DNA of 21,749 nucleotides, taken from positions 1-21,749 of the forward strand of contig QEUW01000083.1 of NCBI GenBank assembly GCA_003577005.1, read 5' to 3'. Source of the DNA: Chloroflexota bacterium. GTDB lineage: Bacteria; Chloroflexota; Anaerolineae; Caldilineales; Caldilineaceae. The stretch's first letter is position 1. Each line of letters starts with the position of its first letter. This document shows, in pieces, positions 6,974-14,809 of the stretch. The position numbers were made by a program, and so were the translations under genes. A model generated the notes under the pieces. That model saw only the letters and a list, made by a program, of their open reading frames with translations. It did no database searches and was not told where the DNA came from.

Positions 6974-8212
6974 ATGGCTAGTGCAACTCTTACGCACACA
7001 CCCACCAACTACCAGTCCGTACCCGATGAATCCGGCCATTTTGGCCCCTATGGGGGCAAATTTGTGCCCGAAACTCTCATGCCGGCGCTGGACGAGCTGG
7101 AGGAGGCTTACCTCCAGGCGCGCAATGACCGCGATTTTATGGCGGAACTGGCCTATTACCAGCGTACCTTTGTGGGCCGGCCCACCCCCATCACCTATGC
7201 GCGCCGCCTGAGCGAGCATCTAGGTGGCGCGCAAATCTATCTCAAGCGCGAGGACCTGGCCCACACCGGCGCCCATAAGATCAACAACGCCCTGGGCCAG
7301 GCGCTGCTGATGAAACGCAAGATGGGCAAGACGCGCGTCGTCGCCGAGACCGGCGCCGGCCAACACGGCGTGGCGACAGCCACTGTCTGCGCGCTGCTCG
7401 GCCTGGAGTGCATCGTCTACATGGGCACGGTAGACATGGCGCGCCAGGAACCCAATGTCTTTCGTATGCGGCTGTTGGGAACCGAGGTGCGCGGCGTGGA
7501 GAGCGGCAGCAAGACGCTCAAGGACGCTATCAACGAGGCGATCCGCGACTGGGTGACCAATGTGCGGACGACCCACTATCTGCTGGGGAGCGTGCTGGGC
7601 CCACACCCGTACCCGGTCATGGTGCGCGACTTCCAGAGCATCATTGGCTGCGAGGCCGTCTACCAGATGCGCGATGGCGAGGATGGCCCTGGACGCCTGC
7701 CCGATGTGGTGGTCGCCTGTGTTGGCGGCGGGAGTAACGCCATTGGCATTTTTCATTCGTTTCTGGAATACGAGGACGTCCGCCTGATCGGTGTGGAGGC
7801 AGGCGGCTACGGGATCGAGTCCGGCCAGCACGCCGCCCGTTTTGCCGACCCCAAGATGGGTCGCCTGGGTGTGCTGCAAGGCACCAAAAGCTACGTTCTC
7901 CAGGATGACGACGGCCAGATTGCGCTCACCCACAGCATCAGCGCCGGGCTCGATTATGCCAGCGTTGGCCCCGAACACGCCTGGCTGCGCGATCTGGGCC
8001 GCACCGAATACACCTATTGCACCGACGAACAGGCGCTCAAAGGTTTCAAATTGCTCTGCGAGTTGGAAGGCATCATTCCCGCGTTGGAAAGCTCGCACGC
8101 CCTCGGCCATGTGCTGGAGCTAGCACCGACCCTGCCCAAAGACCAGATCATCCTGGTGAATTTGAGCGGGCGCGGGGATAAGGATTTGGGGACGGTGATG
8201 AAAAATTTCTAG
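6974..8212 (+). CDS. trpB: tryptophan synthase beta chain
   Basis: A PLP-dependent enzyme that condenses indole with serine to give tryptophan, working as an alpha2-beta2 complex with TrpA. The 412-residue protein has every canonical landmark. These are [20 protein letters not shown] at the N-terminus and the PLP lysine Lys102 in [23 protein letters not shown] holds the substrate carboxylate loop, and [10 protein letters not shown] the phosphate-binding glycine loop. [15 protein letters not shown] and the [16 protein letters not shown] region complete the C-terminal half. This is TrpB1-type, the form that pairs with TrpA. ATG at 6974 follows AAGGAAA at a suitable distance. The stop codon overlaps the first base of a long hairpin lying between trpB and trpA. 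Confidence 0.97.
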   Translation: MASATLTHTPTNYQSVPDESGHFGPYGGKFVPETLMPALDELEEAYLQARNDRDFMAELAYYQRTFVGRPTPITYARRLSEHLGGAQIYLKREDLAHTGAHKINNALGQALLMKRKMGKTRVVAETGAGQHGVATATVCALLGLECIVYMGTVDMARQEPNVFRMRLLGTEVRGVESGSKTLKDAINEAIRDWVTNVRTTHYLLGSVLGPHPYPVMVRDFQSIIGCEAVYQMRDGEDGPGRLPDVVVACVGGGSNAIGIFHSFLEYEDVRLIGVEAGGYGIESGQHAARFADPKMGRLGVLQGTKSYVLQDDDGQIALTHSISAGLDYASVGPEHAWLRDLGRTEYTYCTDEQALKGFKLLCELEGIIPALESSHALGHVLELAPTLPKDQIILVNLSGRGDKDLGTVMKNF

Positions 8213-8261
8213 TTAACAAACACCCGGCGTCGGCGCAGCCGACGCCGGGTGTTTGTTAACT
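8211..8261. terminator. trpB: 24-bp perfect hairpin between trpB and trpA (bidirectional terminator-like)
   Basis: Arms 8211-8234 and 8238-8261 are exact reverse complements (24 bp) around a 3-nt loop (GCA). The inner 14 bp is GC-rich (CACCCGGCGTCGGC). It is followed by TTTGTTAACTTT on the plus strand and preceded by AACAAA, the layout of an intrinsic terminator readable in both directions. It begins at the trpB stop codon and ends 5 nt before the trpA Shine-Dalgarno. It could attenuate trpA, protect the trpB mRNA end, or be a mobile REP-like palindrome. Confidence 0.75.
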
Positions 8262-8275
8262 TTCATGGAGGACTT

Positions 8276-9085
8276 ATGACTGGCATCCAACGTATCAAAA
8301 CCGCTTTTGACACTGCTAAACGCCAACACCGCGCCGCCTTCATGCCCTACCACGCCATGGGATATCCCAGCCGGGCAGCGACGTTGGAGATGATCACCGC
8401 GCTGGCCGAGACGGGCGCCGACCTCTTTGAGATCGGCATTCCCCACAGTGACCCGCTGGCCGACGGGCCAACGGTCCAGACTGCGACCTACACGGCCCTC
8501 AGCCAGGGAACCACCGTCGCCGACTGTCTGGCTATGGTGCGTGGCCTGCGTGATCATGGCGTCCAACAGCCATTCTGCGCCATGACCTGTTATAACCCGC
8601 TCTTTGCCTATGGCATCGAGCGCTTTGTTGGGGACAGCGTCGCTGCGGGCATCGATGGCATCATCGTGCCGGACTTGCCGCCTGAAGAAGCCGACGACCT
8701 GGAGGCCGCCTGTCGGGCAGCGGGACTGGCGATGATCTATCTGCTGGCGCCCACCAGCACCGAGGAACGGATCAAGTTGGTGGCCCGGCGCGCCGCCGGC
8801 TTTATCTATCTCGTGAGTGTCACCGGCATCACCGGCGCGAGGGCGGAACTACCGCCCGACCTGGCCGACTTTGTGCAACGCGTCCGCCGGCAGACGGACT
8901 TGCCGCTGGCCGTCGGTTTTGGGATCAGCACGCGCGAACAGGCGGCGGCAGTAGCCAGTTTTGCCGATGGTGTTATCGTCGGCTCGGCCCTGGTCAAAGC
9001 CGCTGGCAGTGCAGAGGGGGTCGACGCTGTGCGCAGGCTGGGCGCAGAACTTGCCACAGGCGCCCATGCTCCGCAACCTGCGTGA
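8276..9085 (+). CDS. trpA: tryptophan synthase alpha chain
   Basis: TrpA cleaves indole-3-glycerol phosphate to indole and glyceraldehyde 3-phosphate, and channels indole to TrpB. The 269-residue TIM barrel has the catalytic block [18 protein letters not shown]. Glu52 and Asp63 correspond to the catalytic Glu49 and Asp60 of the Salmonella enzyme. [12 protein letters not shown] is loop 6, and [10 protein letters not shown] plus [12 protein letters not shown] form the phosphate-binding C-terminal strands. The start at 8276 is chosen because GGAGG (8267-8271) precedes it. An in-frame ATG at 8249 lies inside the hairpin and lacks a ribosome site. The gene follows trpB by 63 nt, nearly all of it hairpin, and its last 20 nt overlap the BenE-like gene. 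Confidence 0.96.
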   Translation: MTGIQRIKTAFDTAKRQHRAAFMPYHAMGYPSRAATLEMITALAETGADLFEIGIPHSDPLADGPTVQTATYTALSQGTTVADCLAMVRGLRDHGVQQPFCAMTCYNPLFAYGIERFVGDSVAAGIDGIIVPDLPPEEADDLEAACRAAGLAMIYLLAPTSTEERIKLVARRAAGFIYLVSVTGITGARAELPPDLADFVQRVRRQTDLPLAVGFGISTREQAAAVASFADGVIVGSALVKAAGSAEGVDAVRRLGAELATGAHAPQPA

Positions 9086-10241
9086 CCTGCCGGGCTCGCT
9101 CACGTTCTCAGCGATGGTGGCGGCGTTGGTGGCTGTGCTGGTGGGCTACACCGGTCCGCTGCTCATTGTCGTGCAGGCGGCCGAGAACGCCGGGCTGGAT
9201 CGCGGCCAACTCTCGTCGTGGATCTGGGCGATCACAGTGGGCAGCGGCGTGAGTGCGCTGATCTTGAGCCTGCGCTATCGCCAACCCATCCTGGTTGCCT
9301 GGCCGGCGGCCGGTGTGGCGCTCCTGGCTACGACGCTGCCCCAGTACAGCTATGCCGAGGCAATCGGCGCTTATTTGGTGGCGGCGGTCGGGTTGATTGC
9401 ACTGGGCTGGTCGGGTCTCTTTGGGCGGGTGATGGATCACGTACCTCGCCCGGTCATCGCCGGGATGCTGGCCGGCGTCCTGGTGCGGTTTGGGCTGGGC
9501 ATCTTCCAGGCGCTGGCCGATGCGCAACTGCTGGTCGGCGCTATGATCGTCGCCTATCTCGTGCTGCGCCGGCTCAAGGTGCGAGCGCCCAGCATCGGCA
9601 CGTTGGGTGTGGGTCTTGCGGTCGCTGCGCTGGACGGGCAATTACAACTGGAGCACTTTGCGCCTGCGCTGACCATCCCGGTGTGGCAGTGGCCGGTTTT
9701 CACGCCCCGCGCCATTCTGGGGTTGAGCCTGCCGCTTTTTGTGTTAGCCAATGTGTCGCAGAATGCACCGGGATTGGCCGTGTTGCGCTCGTTTGGCTAC
9801 CAAACGAATCCCAACGGGCCGATCCTCGTTACAGGTATTATGTCGCTGCTCACGGCGCCCTTTGGCGGCTCCGGGCTGTCGCTGGCCGCTATTACCGCTG
9901 CGCTCTGTGTCAGCCCAGAGGCGCACCCCGACCCGGACCGGCGGTATGTGGCCGGGGTGGCGTATGGGTTCTGGTATATCCTCTTTGGCCTCTTTGGCGC
10001 CACAGCGGTGACGCTTTTCGCCAGCCTGCCTGGAGAACTGGTTGCCGCCGTGGCCGGTCTGGCGTTGACCGGCGCACTCATGACCGCACTGACCAACGCG
10101 ATGGCTGAGCCAAAGGAGCGGGACGGTGCGCTGCTCGCCTTCCTCTGCACGGCGGCGGATATTACGATCTTGGGCATCGGCGCTCCCTTTTGGGGATTGG
10201 TGATTGGTGTGGCGGCAAATTATCTGCTGCGACGTCGGTAG
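9066..10241 (+). CDS. BenE-family benzoate/H+ symporter-like membrane transporter
   Basis: A 391-residue, strongly hydrophobic integral membrane protein with about 11-12 helices, matching the BenE family (proton-coupled benzoate uptake in Acinetobacter). Family landmarks visible include [15 protein letters not shown] in the first helix region and [20 protein letters not shown]. Others are [38 protein letters not shown] (close to the family's conserved region) and [22 protein letters not shown] at 9066 is chosen because the BenE fold starts there. The start lies 20 nt inside the end of trpA with only a weak CAGGCG ribosome site, implying translational coupling. The real substrate is not proven; the position next to trpA suggests an aromatic acid or aromatic amino-acid intermediate, which is inference only. 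Confidence 0.85.
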   Translation: MLRNLRDLPGSLTFSAMVAALVAVLVGYTGPLLIVVQAAENAGLDRGQLSSWIWAITVGSGVSALILSLRYRQPILVAWPAAGVALLATTLPQYSYAEAIGAYLVAAVGLIALGWSGLFGRVMDHVPRPVIAGMLAGVLVRFGLGIFQALADAQLLVGAMIVAYLVLRRLKVRAPSIGTLGVGLAVAALDGQLQLEHFAPALTIPVWQWPVFTPRAILGLSLPLFVLANVSQNAPGLAVLRSFGYQTNPNGPILVTGIMSLLTAPFGGSGLSLAAITAALCVSPEAHPDPDRRYVAGVAYGFWYILFGLFGATAVTLFASLPGELVAAVAGLALTGALMTALTNAMAEPKERDGALLAFLCTAADITILGIGAPFWGLVIGVAANYLLRRR

Positions 10242-10273
10242 CTTTTTCGTTACAAGCAAACAGCTACGAATCG

Positions 10274-10610
10274 ATGCTGGCAAGGCTATCCCACTTCCGC
10301 CCCAACGACGCCCAGGAACGCCCGGCTGTTTGGGCTGGCTTGCAGGCGGTGGATCGGGTAGGGTGCGCCAGCGCCTCGTTCTCGAACCGCTCAGCATCGA
10401 AGAGACCGGCCACTGGTGCAGCAGGGCCTGGGGCTGGCCCAACCTGCTGCACGCTTCACCGTCTGTCTATATGCCGAAATTGGCGGCAATCCCCTCTTTG
10501 TGTTGGAGAGCCTGCGCACCCTCCACGCCGAGGGGATACAGAGACCACAGAGAAAAATGGGACGACTCGTTCTCTCGAGACACGGTTGCCCGATGCGCTG
10601 CCCCCTCTTG
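10274..10610 (+). pseudogene. decayed AAA/STAND ATPase regulator fragment
   Basis: Most of the 446-nt gap between the BenE-like and FG-GAP genes is the wreck of an ATPase domain of the kind found in LuxR/SARP/adenylate-cyclase-type regulators. The similarity hops across three frames. Frame 2, about 10274-10363, carries RPNDAQERPAVWAGLQAVDR. Frame 1, about 10360-10413, carries RLVLEPLSIEETGH. Frame 3, about 10413-10538, carries LVQQGLGLAQ and later GGNPLFVLESLRTLHAEGI. GNPLFVLE-LR is the diagnostic string of that family. At 10538 the similarity is broken by ACAGAGA-CC-ACAGAGA (10538-10553). LETRLPDAL (about 10574-10600, frame 2) may be the next piece. With at least two frameshifts and no start, no functional protein is possible. 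Confidence 0.65.
10538..10553 (+). repeat. short direct repeat ACAGAGA x2 inside the ATPase remnant
   Basis: ACAGAGA occurs at 10538-10544 and 10547-10553, separated by CC, exactly where the ATPase-like reading stops. It may be a scar of a short insertion or the seed of a dispersed repeat. Confidence 0.4.
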
Positions 10611-10636
10611 ACAGAGGATGCCATAATAGAAATATG
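10608..10636 (+). promoter_or_regulatory. candidate promoter for the FG-GAP gene
   Basis: A perfect TTGACA (-35) lies at 10608-10613. The -10 region is AT-rich but poor: AAATAT at 10630-10635 (16-nt spacer) or TAGAAA at 10627-10632 (13-nt spacer). It lies just after the ATPase remnant and 50-60 nt before the ribosome site of the FG-GAP gene. Confidence 0.4.
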
Positions 10637-10674
10637 GGTCTGGCGCTATCGCCAGGCAAGCGATTGATCCCCGT

Positions 10675-10685
10675 AAGGAGGTGGT
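10675..10685 (+). promoter_or_regulatory. very strong ribosome binding site
   Basis: AAGGAGGTGGT is close to the full anti-16S complement, with core AGGAGG (10676-10681) 7 nt before ATG 10689. This predicts high translation of the secreted FG-GAP protein. Confidence 0.75.
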
Positions 10686-10688
10686 CCT

Positions 10689-13451
10689 ATGCTGCGCCCC
10701 ATTTCTCGTTCTTTTCTTTGGGTGTTGGCGTCTATGCTCTTGACTCTGGCATTTGCGCCGCTTCTGCTGGCTGCGTCGCCTTCTGCGCCGGCAGCGCCCA
10801 TCTTTGTCGATTCGGGCCAGGAACTGGTGAGCAGCCGGGGCAATACCAGTCGCGACGTGGCGCTGGGCGATCTGGATGGCGACGGCCATGTGGACGCTGT
10901 GGTCGCGCAGGGCAGCTTTGGCAGCGCACAGGAGAACGTGATCTGGATTAACAACGGCAACGTCGTCTTCACCGAGTCCGGCCAGTTCATCGGTGGTGGT
11001 GACAGCCGCAGCGTGGCGTTGGCTGACCTCGACGGCGACGGTGATTTGGATATCATCATTGCCAACGCAGGCAGCGCCATCCCCAACGACGACGAGATCT
11101 GGATCAATCAGGGCGGCACACAAGGAGGTGAGACCGGCGTCTTTGCGCCCAGCCAGAGTCTCGCCAATGGGGAGAGCTTTCTCGTCGAAGTGGGTGATCT
11201 GGACAGTGACGGTGACCTGGACGCCATCATCGCCGGCACACAAGGCGTACAGATCTGGTGGAACGATGGCGGCGGCAACTTTAGCGCCGGGCCCACTTTC
11301 CCCTTCTTTGGCCTCAATGACATCGCGCTCGGTGATCTGGACAGTGACAGTGATCTCGACATTGTTGTGGCAGGCGAAGGCCAACTCTTCCCCAGCCAGG
11401 TCTTCTGGAATGAATGGAACACCCGGCAGACATTTACTCCCGGTCCCTTGCTGGTGACCAGCGGCGTCAACAGCGGCGTCGCCATTGCCGATCTGGACAA
11501 CGATAGCCACCTTGACATCTATCTTGCCACCTCGGAAGCCAACGTCGTCTGGTGGAACAATGGCGATGGCTTCTTTAGCGCCGGTACGGGCATAGGCGAC
11601 CAGAACGACACCGATGTGGCGCTGGGCGACTTCAATGGCGATGGTGATGTGGACGCCTTTGTCACCCGGCGCATCACCGGCAGCGCGGCCAACGGCGTCT
11701 GGCTCAACAACGGCGACCGCACCTTCCGCGCCAGCGACGATCAACTGGGCAACAACACCAGCTTCCGCGCCGCCGTCGCCGATCTGGATGGCGACGGAAA
11801 GCTGGATGTGTTTGTAGCCAACAGCGGGCCCAACAAAGTGTGGCTCAACGCGAGCCAACCCGGACCCGACGACGAGGATGATGAGCGCATCCGGCCATTC
11901 AACCCCAATGGCCAGGAGCTAGGCATAAACCCAACCTTTGGCATTGCCCTGGGTAGGTTGGACAACGATGCCGCGCTGGACGCCATCACGGCTAGTTTTG
12001 ACGGCACACGCATCTGGCTGAATGGGGGCGGCGAACAGCCAGTTGGACGCTTCCACGAGGCGCAACATCTGGAGGACGGCTGGGGTCAAGCGGTTGCGCT
12101 GGGCGACCTGGATGGCGACAGCGATCTGGATGCCGTGGTGCTCTATTTCGGCGGTGAATACAACGCCCGCATCTGGCTGAACGGCGAGGGGGGTGACCCG
12201 CCGGGCAGCTTTCGCTCTGGGCAGGCGCTGGTGGAGGCGACCTCCAACCCGGAGGGCGTGGCTCTGGTCGATGTGGACAACGACGGCGATCTGGACATCG
12301 TCCTGGCCTCCGCCTTTGGCAGCGAACTATGGCTGAATGGGGCGGAAGGGGACCCGGTGGGCATCTTCCGCAAGAGCGAACAGCAATTTTCCGCAGCAAC
12401 CCGCGTGGTAGCCGGGGACTTGAACGGCGACGGCAGTCAAGACCTGGTGTTTACTGGCTGGAGAACGATGGAGGTCTGGCGTAATGGGGAGGAGGGAGAT
12501 GCGCTCGGCGCCTTTCGTCGCACGCAGTTGGTTATGACCGATGCGGTGGATGTAGCGCTCGGCGACCTGGATGGCGACGGCGCCCTCGATCTGTTTCTGG
12601 TCTTTGTGGCGGGATATGGGGACAACCAGATCTGGCTCAACGGCGCGGGTGGGGATATGCCCGGTGTGTTCCGCGACAGCGGGCGCCGTATCAAGAACGC
12701 CAACAGCACCAGCGTAGCGCTGGCTGATCTGAACGGCGATGGCGACCTCGACGCCTTTATCACCACGGGCGCGACCCTTGTCGAGAGCCAATCCAACCTC
12801 ATCTGGCTCAACGACGGCGATGGGACTGGGCGTGTCACCGAACAGTGTCTGGGCGCTGAACCGAGCATAGCCGTTGCCCTGGGTGATGTGAACGGCGACG
12901 GCTTTCTGGACGCCTTTGTTGGCAATTTCGGTACTGATCTGGTCTGGCTCAACGGCGTTGGGGAGGTCTGTTTCTGCATCGCTGATTGGCTCTTTGCAGG
13001 TCTGTCAACACCGCAGACCGCAGCCACCACCCCAGCCGAGGGCGTTACATCCTATCGAACGTTGCGCGACCAGATCCTCATCGAGACATTGCGCGGGCAG
13101 CGCTATGCCCGCCTCTACGACACGTACAACGCTGAGGTCTTTGCGCTGCTCGCTGGAAATGCCGCTCTGCGCGCTGACGCCCTGGCGCTGTTGCAGGCGT
13201 GGCAGCCCCTCGTCCAGACGCTGGCTGATGGCAACGGCGACAGCGCCATCATCCAGCAGGCGGAGATCGATGCGCTGGTGAGCTTTCTCGATGCGCTTGC
13301 GGCGGCGGGCAGCCCAGCGCTCCGGTCCCTGATCACCGGCGAACTAGCGCGCCTGCCCCCCTTGCAGGCCTTGGTCGGGCAGAGCATGGCGGAGGCGCAG
13401 GCGATCGTCCTGGGTGAGAGCCGAGTCTATTTGCCCCTGCTTTCGAGGTGA
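10689..13451 (+). CDS. secreted FG-GAP/VCBS repeat protein (14 repeats)
   Basis: A 920-residue exported protein. Residues 1-30 are a Sec signal peptide: basic MLRPISRSF, a hydrophobic core to LLLAA, then Ser-Pro. Residues 50-760 contain 14 copies of an FG-GAP/VCBS-type motif of the form GDLDGDGDLDAVVA. They are spaced about 45-60 residues apart and each is followed by a W-x-N-x-G strand (for example IWLNGAGGD). The Asp-rich loops are expected to bind Ca2+, and such repeats fold as integrin-alpha-like beta-propeller blades; 14 repeats would fit two seven-bladed propellers. The last 150 residues form a predicted helical domain with one EF-hand-like DGNGDS loop. The protein ends in VYLPLLSR, a tail often seen in Chloroflexota exoproteins. 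No catalytic domain is visible, so a surface adhesion, carbohydrate- or protein-binding role is inferred. Confidence 0.88.
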   Translation: MLRPISRSFLWVLASMLLTLAFAPLLLAASPSAPAAPIFVDSGQELVSSRGNTSRDVALGDLDGDGHVDAVVAQGSFGSAQENVIWINNGNVVFTESGQFIGGGDSRSVALADLDGDGDLDIIIANAGSAIPNDDEIWINQGGTQGGETGVFAPSQSLANGESFLVEVGDLDSDGDLDAIIAGTQGVQIWWNDGGGNFSAGPTFPFFGLNDIALGDLDSDSDLDIVVAGEGQLFPSQVFWNEWNTRQTFTPGPLLVTSGVNSGVAIADLDNDSHLDIYLATSEANVVWWNNGDGFFSAGTGIGDQNDTDVALGDFNGDGDVDAFVTRRITGSAANGVWLNNGDRTFRASDDQLGNNTSFRAAVADLDGDGKLDVFVANSGPNKVWLNASQPGPDDEDDERIRPFNPNGQELGINPTFGIALGRLDNDAALDAITASFDGTRIWLNGGGEQPVGRFHEAQHLEDGWGQAVALGDLDGDSDLDAVVLYFGGEYNARIWLNGEGGDPPGSFRSGQALVEATSNPEGVALVDVDNDGDLDIVLASAFGSELWLNGAEGDPVGIFRKSEQQFSAATRVVAGDLNGDGSQDLVFTGWRTMEVWRNGEEGDALGAFRRTQLVMTDAVDVALGDLDGDGALDLFLVFVAGYGDNQIWLNGAGGDMPGVFRDSGRRIKNANSTSVALADLNGDGDLDAFITTGATLVESQSNLIWLNDGDGTGRVTEQCLGAEPSIAVALGDVNGDGFLDAFVGNFGTDLVWLNGVGEVCFCIADWLFAGLSTPQTAATTPAEGVTSYRTLRDQILIETLRGQRYARLYDTYNAEVFALLAGNAALRADALALLQAWQPLVQTLADGNGDSAIIQQAEIDALVSFLDALAAAGSPALRSLITGELARLPPLQALVGQSMAEAQAIVLGESRVYLPLLSR

Positions 13452-13516
13452 TCACCCTGTCACTTTGGCAGTTCTTACTTTGTCCCAATCATTGAGTTCT
13501 CTCCCAGATAGCTGGC

Positions 13517-13572
13517 AAATAGCGGACGAGTAGGCAGTATTCATGCGGAACACGCTACTCGGTCCGCTATTT
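13517..13572. terminator. bidirectional terminator between convergent genes
   Basis: Arm AAATAGCGGACGAGTAG (13517-13533) pairs with 13555-13572 over 17 bp with one bulged G, around a 21-nt loop. It is followed by TTTTCATTTC on the plus strand. It starts directly after the minus-strand EamA stop codon and 65 nt after the plus-strand FG-GAP stop, so it can serve both. Confidence 0.7.
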
Positions 13573-14517
13573 TCATTTCGCTATCAAACCCAACGATTTG
13601 GAAGGTGTGGCCTGTATCACACTACGGTCGCCCCGTAGCAAAATGGCAAAGACGGCTAACAGCACGGTCCAGCCACCGATCCACTGGATCGGTGTTAGCC
13701 GTTCTCCCAAAAAAAGGTAAGCAGCGCTGATCCCAAAAATCGGGGTCAGGTTGATGAAAAGGCCAGCAAGACTGGCCTTTGTCCGGGTCAAGCCATGCAG
13801 GTAAAACCAGAAGGCTATGGCATAATAGACAACGCCAGAGATGCCCGCCCAAAACCAGTCCGTCACTCCTAATTGGAGCAAACTCATGGGATTGTTGCCA
13901 CTCAACTCCAAAGGCCAGATGACCAATGCCCACAACAAAGCGAAGACCTGTTGCAGCGCGACCGCAGTCAGAGGCTCAACCGCTGAATCCATGTGACGGA
14001 CCAACACCGTGTACAAGGCACAGCACAGGACACCCCCGAGGATAAAGAGACTGCCTGACACGCTACTCCCTGCCACGCCGTTCGCAGCCGAGCCACTGAC
14101 CAAGATGACCCCAGTAACCGCTATCAGTGAAAAGATGATTAAGTTTGAGGTTGGCCGCTCTCGAAGCATAAGCCAGGCCAAACCGAGGATCAACACGGGT
14201 TCACTGGCCCATAGCAATGTGGCCATACTGGCGGTCGTGGTAGCCAGTCCGACCAGGCTCAGCGTATAAGAAATGCCGGGATTGAGCAATCCGATGAGCC
14301 CGACCTTGAGCAATTCGCTTTTACCTAGCAAGGGTTTGCCCTGAAGATAGACCAGCATCCAGAGCAGCGAAAGGCTAAACGCCAGCTGAATAACAAGGAG
14401 AGTAATTGGCGGAATCGAAGTAAGAACGCTTTTCGTGATGACCGTTGCTGTTCCCCAGCAGGCGGCAGCGGCCGTCAAGCCAAGAATCGTACGAACGTCA
14501 AAGGTCTGGTGATTCAT
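13573..14517 (-). CDS. EamA/DMT-family transporter
   Basis: A 314-residue inner-membrane protein with about ten hydrophobic helices arranged as two EamA repeats of five. The first begins ILGLTAAAACWGTATVITKS and the second SLFILGGVLCCALYTVLVRH. Typical sites are WASEPVLILGLAWLMLRERP at the end of repeat 1 and NLTPIFGISAAYLFLGERLT in repeat 2 (the family's P-[VI]-x-[GAT] and LGE motifs). Drug/metabolite transporters of this group usually export amino acids, metabolites or drugs; the substrate cannot be read from sequence. ATG at 14517 is chosen because AGGAG (complement of 14525-14529) lies 7 nt upstream. An earlier in-frame ATG would add 12 residues without a ribosome site. It is divergent from the aldo/keto reductase and convergent with the FG-GAP gene. 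Confidence 0.9.
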   Translation of the reverse strand: MNHQTFDVRTILGLTAAAACWGTATVITKSVLTSIPPITLLVIQLAFSLSLLWMLVYLQGKPLLGKSELLKVGLIGLLNPGISYTLSLVGLATTTASMATLLWASEPVLILGLAWLMLRERPTSNLIIFSLIAVTGVILVSGSAANGVAGSSVSGSLFILGGVLCCALYTVLVRHMDSAVEPLTAVALQQVFALLWALVIWPLELSGNNPMSLLQLGVTDWFWAGISGVVYYAIAFWFYLHGLTRTKASLAGLFINLTPIFGISAAYLFLGERLTPIQWIGGWTVLLAVFAILLRGDRSVIQATPSKSLGLIAK

Positions 14518-14638
14518 GTTGGCACTCCTGTGACATGGCGAGATAGGATGCAAGCGACGACAAACAAGATGAGGCGATACTGCTCACATCGTCATCGTCA
14601 CAGCAATCCGAACCCGGCAAGCGGAGTGGCCGAAACAT
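14498..14638 (-). CDS. possible small upstream ORF in the EamA leader
   Basis: An ATG (14638-14636, minus) preceded at 6 nt by AGGAGAG opens a 46-codon frame. It begins MFRPLRLPGS, includes CDDDDV, and ends in PDL. It runs across the EamA start codon in another frame and stops 17 nt inside that gene. The ribosome site is better than chance, and the overlap would couple or limit EamA translation. There is no recognisable protein similarity, and it may be coincidental. Confidence 0.25.
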   Translation of the reverse strand: MFRPLRLPGSDCCDDDDVSSIASSCLSSLASYLAMSQECQHESPDL

Positions 14639-14652
14639 GGTACACTCTCCTG

Positions 14653-14701
14653 TTTACAACCTGAGACAAACAGCATACCATAACGCCGGCAGAGACGGCA
14701 A
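14653..14701. promoter_or_regulatory. candidate divergent, overlapping promoters (EamA / aldo-keto reductase)
   Basis: Plus strand: TTTACA (14653-14658), 17-nt spacer, TACCAT (14676-14681), pointing to the aldo/keto reductase. Minus strand: TTGCCG (complement of 14696-14701), 18-nt spacer, TATGCT (complement of 14672-14677), pointing to the EamA gene. The two -10 boxes overlap, so the two directions would compete. The rest of the 292-nt intergenic stretch holds a small hairpin (CCCAAACC / GGTTT-C-GGG at 14758-14779) in the reductase leader. Confidence 0.3.
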
Positions 14702-14809
14702 GCAAAGTTGTCAGCAATTCGCGTCGCCCCCGAAGCCGGGTGCACTGGACGAGATATCCCAAACCGGCCAGGTTTCGGGTAGTTCAACACCCTAAAGGAG
14801 AGAAATCGC

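Noticed and set aside
7220..8110. 296-codon minus-strand open frame opposite trpB
   Set aside because: Antisense shadow; trpB is unmistakable on the plus strand.
8249..8275. Earlier in-frame ATG for trpA
   Set aside because: It lies in the right arm of the hairpin with no ribosome site. GGAGG just before 8276 and TrpA family length support the later start.
9218..10108. 296-codon plus-strand frame overlapping the BenE-like gene
   Set aside because: Its product is Arg/Gly-rich without domains, while the other frame gives a full membrane transporter.
10467..11858. Long 463-codon open frame on the minus strand, opposite the FG-GAP gene
   Set aside because: It mirrors the repeated Asp-Gly codons of the FG-GAP repeats, has no ribosome site and no family similarity. 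The signal peptide, repeats and strong ribosome site all support the plus-strand gene.
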